Of a DNA stretch of 64,000 bases, positions 62,900 to 64,000 are shown one piece after another. How positions within the stretch are numbered: position 1 is the stretch's first letter; the number at the start of each line of letters is the position of its first letter. A program made the position numbers and the translations under genes. Origin of the DNA: DSYU01 sp963827605 (GTDB taxonomy: Bacteria; Chloroflexota; Anaerolineae; Anaerolineales; Anaerolineaceae); contig CAWHBK010000001.1 in the NCBI GenBank assembly GCA_963827605.1, forward strand, positions 310,001 to 374,000. Reading direction: 5' to 3'. The notes under the pieces were generated by a model, which ran no database searches, had not been told where the DNA came from, and saw only the letters and a program-made list of their open reading frames with translations.

Positions 62900-64000
62900 C
62901 ACCTCATTTACTGGCAATTTCAGCAAGCGCGCCGCGGTGGTGATCGTTCTACTGACCTGGTGGCTGGCGCCATTAGCCTGCTCGCGCAACCTCGTTTCTC
63001 CGGCGCAGATGACCGCCACTGCCAACGTCTCGGCTTCCAGCCAGATCGTTTCTGCCGCGCAGCAGCCCCTGGTCACCATCACTTCGGTCGGAGCCGTAGG
63101 GCAGGCACAACCCGTTGCCCCCACCCCCAGGCCGTCCGCTACCAGCACGAAAATTGCCGCTACCCCAACCAAACGCACCACCCAGGATCCGCTGATCCTG
63201 TATTACACCCAGGCGGGCGATACGCTAAAGGCTATCGCTGCCCGTTTCAACGTGCTGCCGGAGGAAATCACCTCCCCGGAAACGATCAAAACCGAAGGGC
63301 TGTTTGACCCCGGTGTGCTGCTGCTTATCCCGCCCCGTCTTGGCGAAACCAGCTCCTCGACCCCGCTTATCCCAGACAGTGAAATTGTTTTTTCTCCCTC
63401 GGCGCTAGATTTCGATATCAAAGCCTTCGCGGATGAGGCGGGTGGAAAACTGGGCAAAGACTACAAAGAGTGGCGCACGGACGGCTGGTATGACGGCGCG
63501 GGTGTGATTCAACGCGTGGCGATCGAAAACTCGATCAACCCGCGCCTGCTGCTGGTGATCCTGGAACGGCAAAGCCATTGGGTGTACGGTCAGCCGCAAT
63601 CCCTGGCGGAAACGGATTTCCCGATTGGCTGGTTAAAAGCCGAAAACGAGAAGAAAGGGTTGTACTACCAGCTAAGTTGGGCCGTACAGCAGCTCAACAT
63701 CGGCTATTACAGCTGGCGGGATGGTTCCTTAACCACTCTGATTTTCCCAGACAAACAAGAGCTCCGCCTGGCGCCGGACTTGAATGCTGGCACCGTGGCC
63801 CTGCTATACCTGTTCTCCCGGCTTTATACGCAGCCCGAATGGGCTGGCATACTTTACGGACCGGATGGATTTATGACGCAGTACGAAAATATGTTTGGCA
63901 GTCCCTGGCTGCGGGCGCAGTCCGTTGAACCGCTCTTCCCGGCCACGCTGACCCAGCCGCCGCTAGAACTGCCTTTCGCCTCCGGGCACATCTGGAGCCT
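62853..64000 (+). CDS. LysM-domain lipoprotein, paralogue of the preceding gene, cut by window end
   Basis: The likely start is a TTG at 62853 with ATGGAG before it, overlapping the upstream gene; other starts are possible as there is no ATG. A hydrophobic segment (AAVVIVLLTWWLAPLACSRN) has a lipobox-like LAC. A Thr/Ala linker leads to a LysM-like unit (LYYTQAGDTLKAIAARFNVL). The same helical module as the previous protein follows (VAIENSINPRLLLVILERQS, QLNIGYYSWRDGSLTTL). The frame is open at 64000 just where the M23 domain would begin (LPFASGHIWS). It is a tandem duplicate with diverged linker. Confidence 0.85.
   Translation, partial: MKPWKDAILKTRSAANTSFTGNFSKRAAVVIVLLTWWLAPLACSRNLVSPAQMTATANVSASSQIVSAAQQPLVTITSVGAVGQAQPVAPTPRPSATSTKIAATPTKRTTQDPLILYYTQAGDTLKAIAARFNVLPEEITSPETIKTEGLFDPGVLLLIPPRLGETSSSTPLIPDSEIVFSPSALDFDIKAFADEAGGKLGKDYKEWRTDGWYDGAGVIQRVAIENSINPRLLLVILERQSHWVYGQPQSLAETDFPIGWLKAENEKKGLYYQLSWAVQQLNIGYYSWRDGSLTTLIFPDKQELRLAPDLNAGTVALLYLFSRLYTQPEWAGILYGPDGFMTQYENMFGSPWLRAQSVEPLFPATLTQPPLELPFASGHIWS

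Overview
The window looks like chromosomal DNA of a Chloroflexota bacterium, probably Anaerolineae or a close relative. This is inferred from gene content: lipoproteins with long Pro/Thr/Ala/Glu-rich linkers after the lipobox, LysM plus CAP or M23 proteins, MalT-type regulators, SPFH pairs, a DUF3160 protein, an archaeal-type inositol-phosphate synthase and an F420-dependent-reductase-like protein. No rRNA, phage or plasmid backbone is visible. There is one tRNA (Pro, anticodon CGG).

Layout. 0-0.9 kb: end of an oligopeptide ABC operon and a membrane protein. 0.9-15.3 kb: a plus-strand island joining a sulfatase-like enzyme, two Gfo/Idh oxidoreductases, a sulfotransferase, a sugar-phosphate isomerase, a URO-D-like protein, a complete PAPS-forming set (CysC, CysD, CysN with a fused kinase-like domain), a sugar isomerase of the arabinose/fucose type, L-rhamnose mutarotase and a GH78 rhamnosidase. 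A GHL6-type hydrolase lies convergent. This reads as handling of sulfated, deoxysugar-containing glycans. 17.8-23.4 kb: a CAP/LysM protein, then CapA-like and DUF3160 genes on the minus strand. 23.6-30.0 kb: a minus-strand signalling operon (solute-binding lipoprotein, hybrid histidine kinase, response regulator, PP2C phosphatase). 30.4-36.8 kb: an MFS exporter, a MalT-type regulator, a quinone-oxidoreductase operon and a 1-phosphofructokinase remnant. 36.8-39.5 kb: a PHP hydrolase and a GPH transporter. 39.5-40.4 kb: a non-coding stretch with a MITE-like element and phased short repeats. 40.4-41.7 kb: DAHP synthase behind a promoter, an aromatic-rich leader peptide and an intrinsic terminator, a textbook attenuator layout. 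41.8-48.8 kb: GH29 fucosidase, an XRE regulator/membrane protein pair, and Ugp-like ABC genes followed by a glycerophosphodiesterase. 49-52 kb: an SPFH pair, Rnk and OsmC. 52.2-55.4 kb: a PocR-domain regulator with an SQR-like flavoprotein, a DsrC/TusE protein and a DsrE-like protein. 55.4-64 kb: MBL hydrolase, F420-type reductase, extradiol dioxygenase, tRNA-Pro, inositol-1-phosphate synthase, polysaccharide-deacetylase-like lipoprotein, HIT protein and two tandem LysM/M23-type lipoproteins, the second cut by the window end.

Many genes carry small indels that break the frame while the stitched proteins keep their family motifs. The indels are concentrated at 0.9-6.1, 9.2-9.9, 19-23, 31, 38-39 and 41 kb, with single ones near 18.6, 37.0, 46.9, 47.4, 48.5 and 49.7 kb. 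I treat these mostly as probable consensus errors and annotate the stitched gene. Real decay is proposed only for short fragments (PP2C tail, rhodanese tail, 1-phosphofructokinase head).
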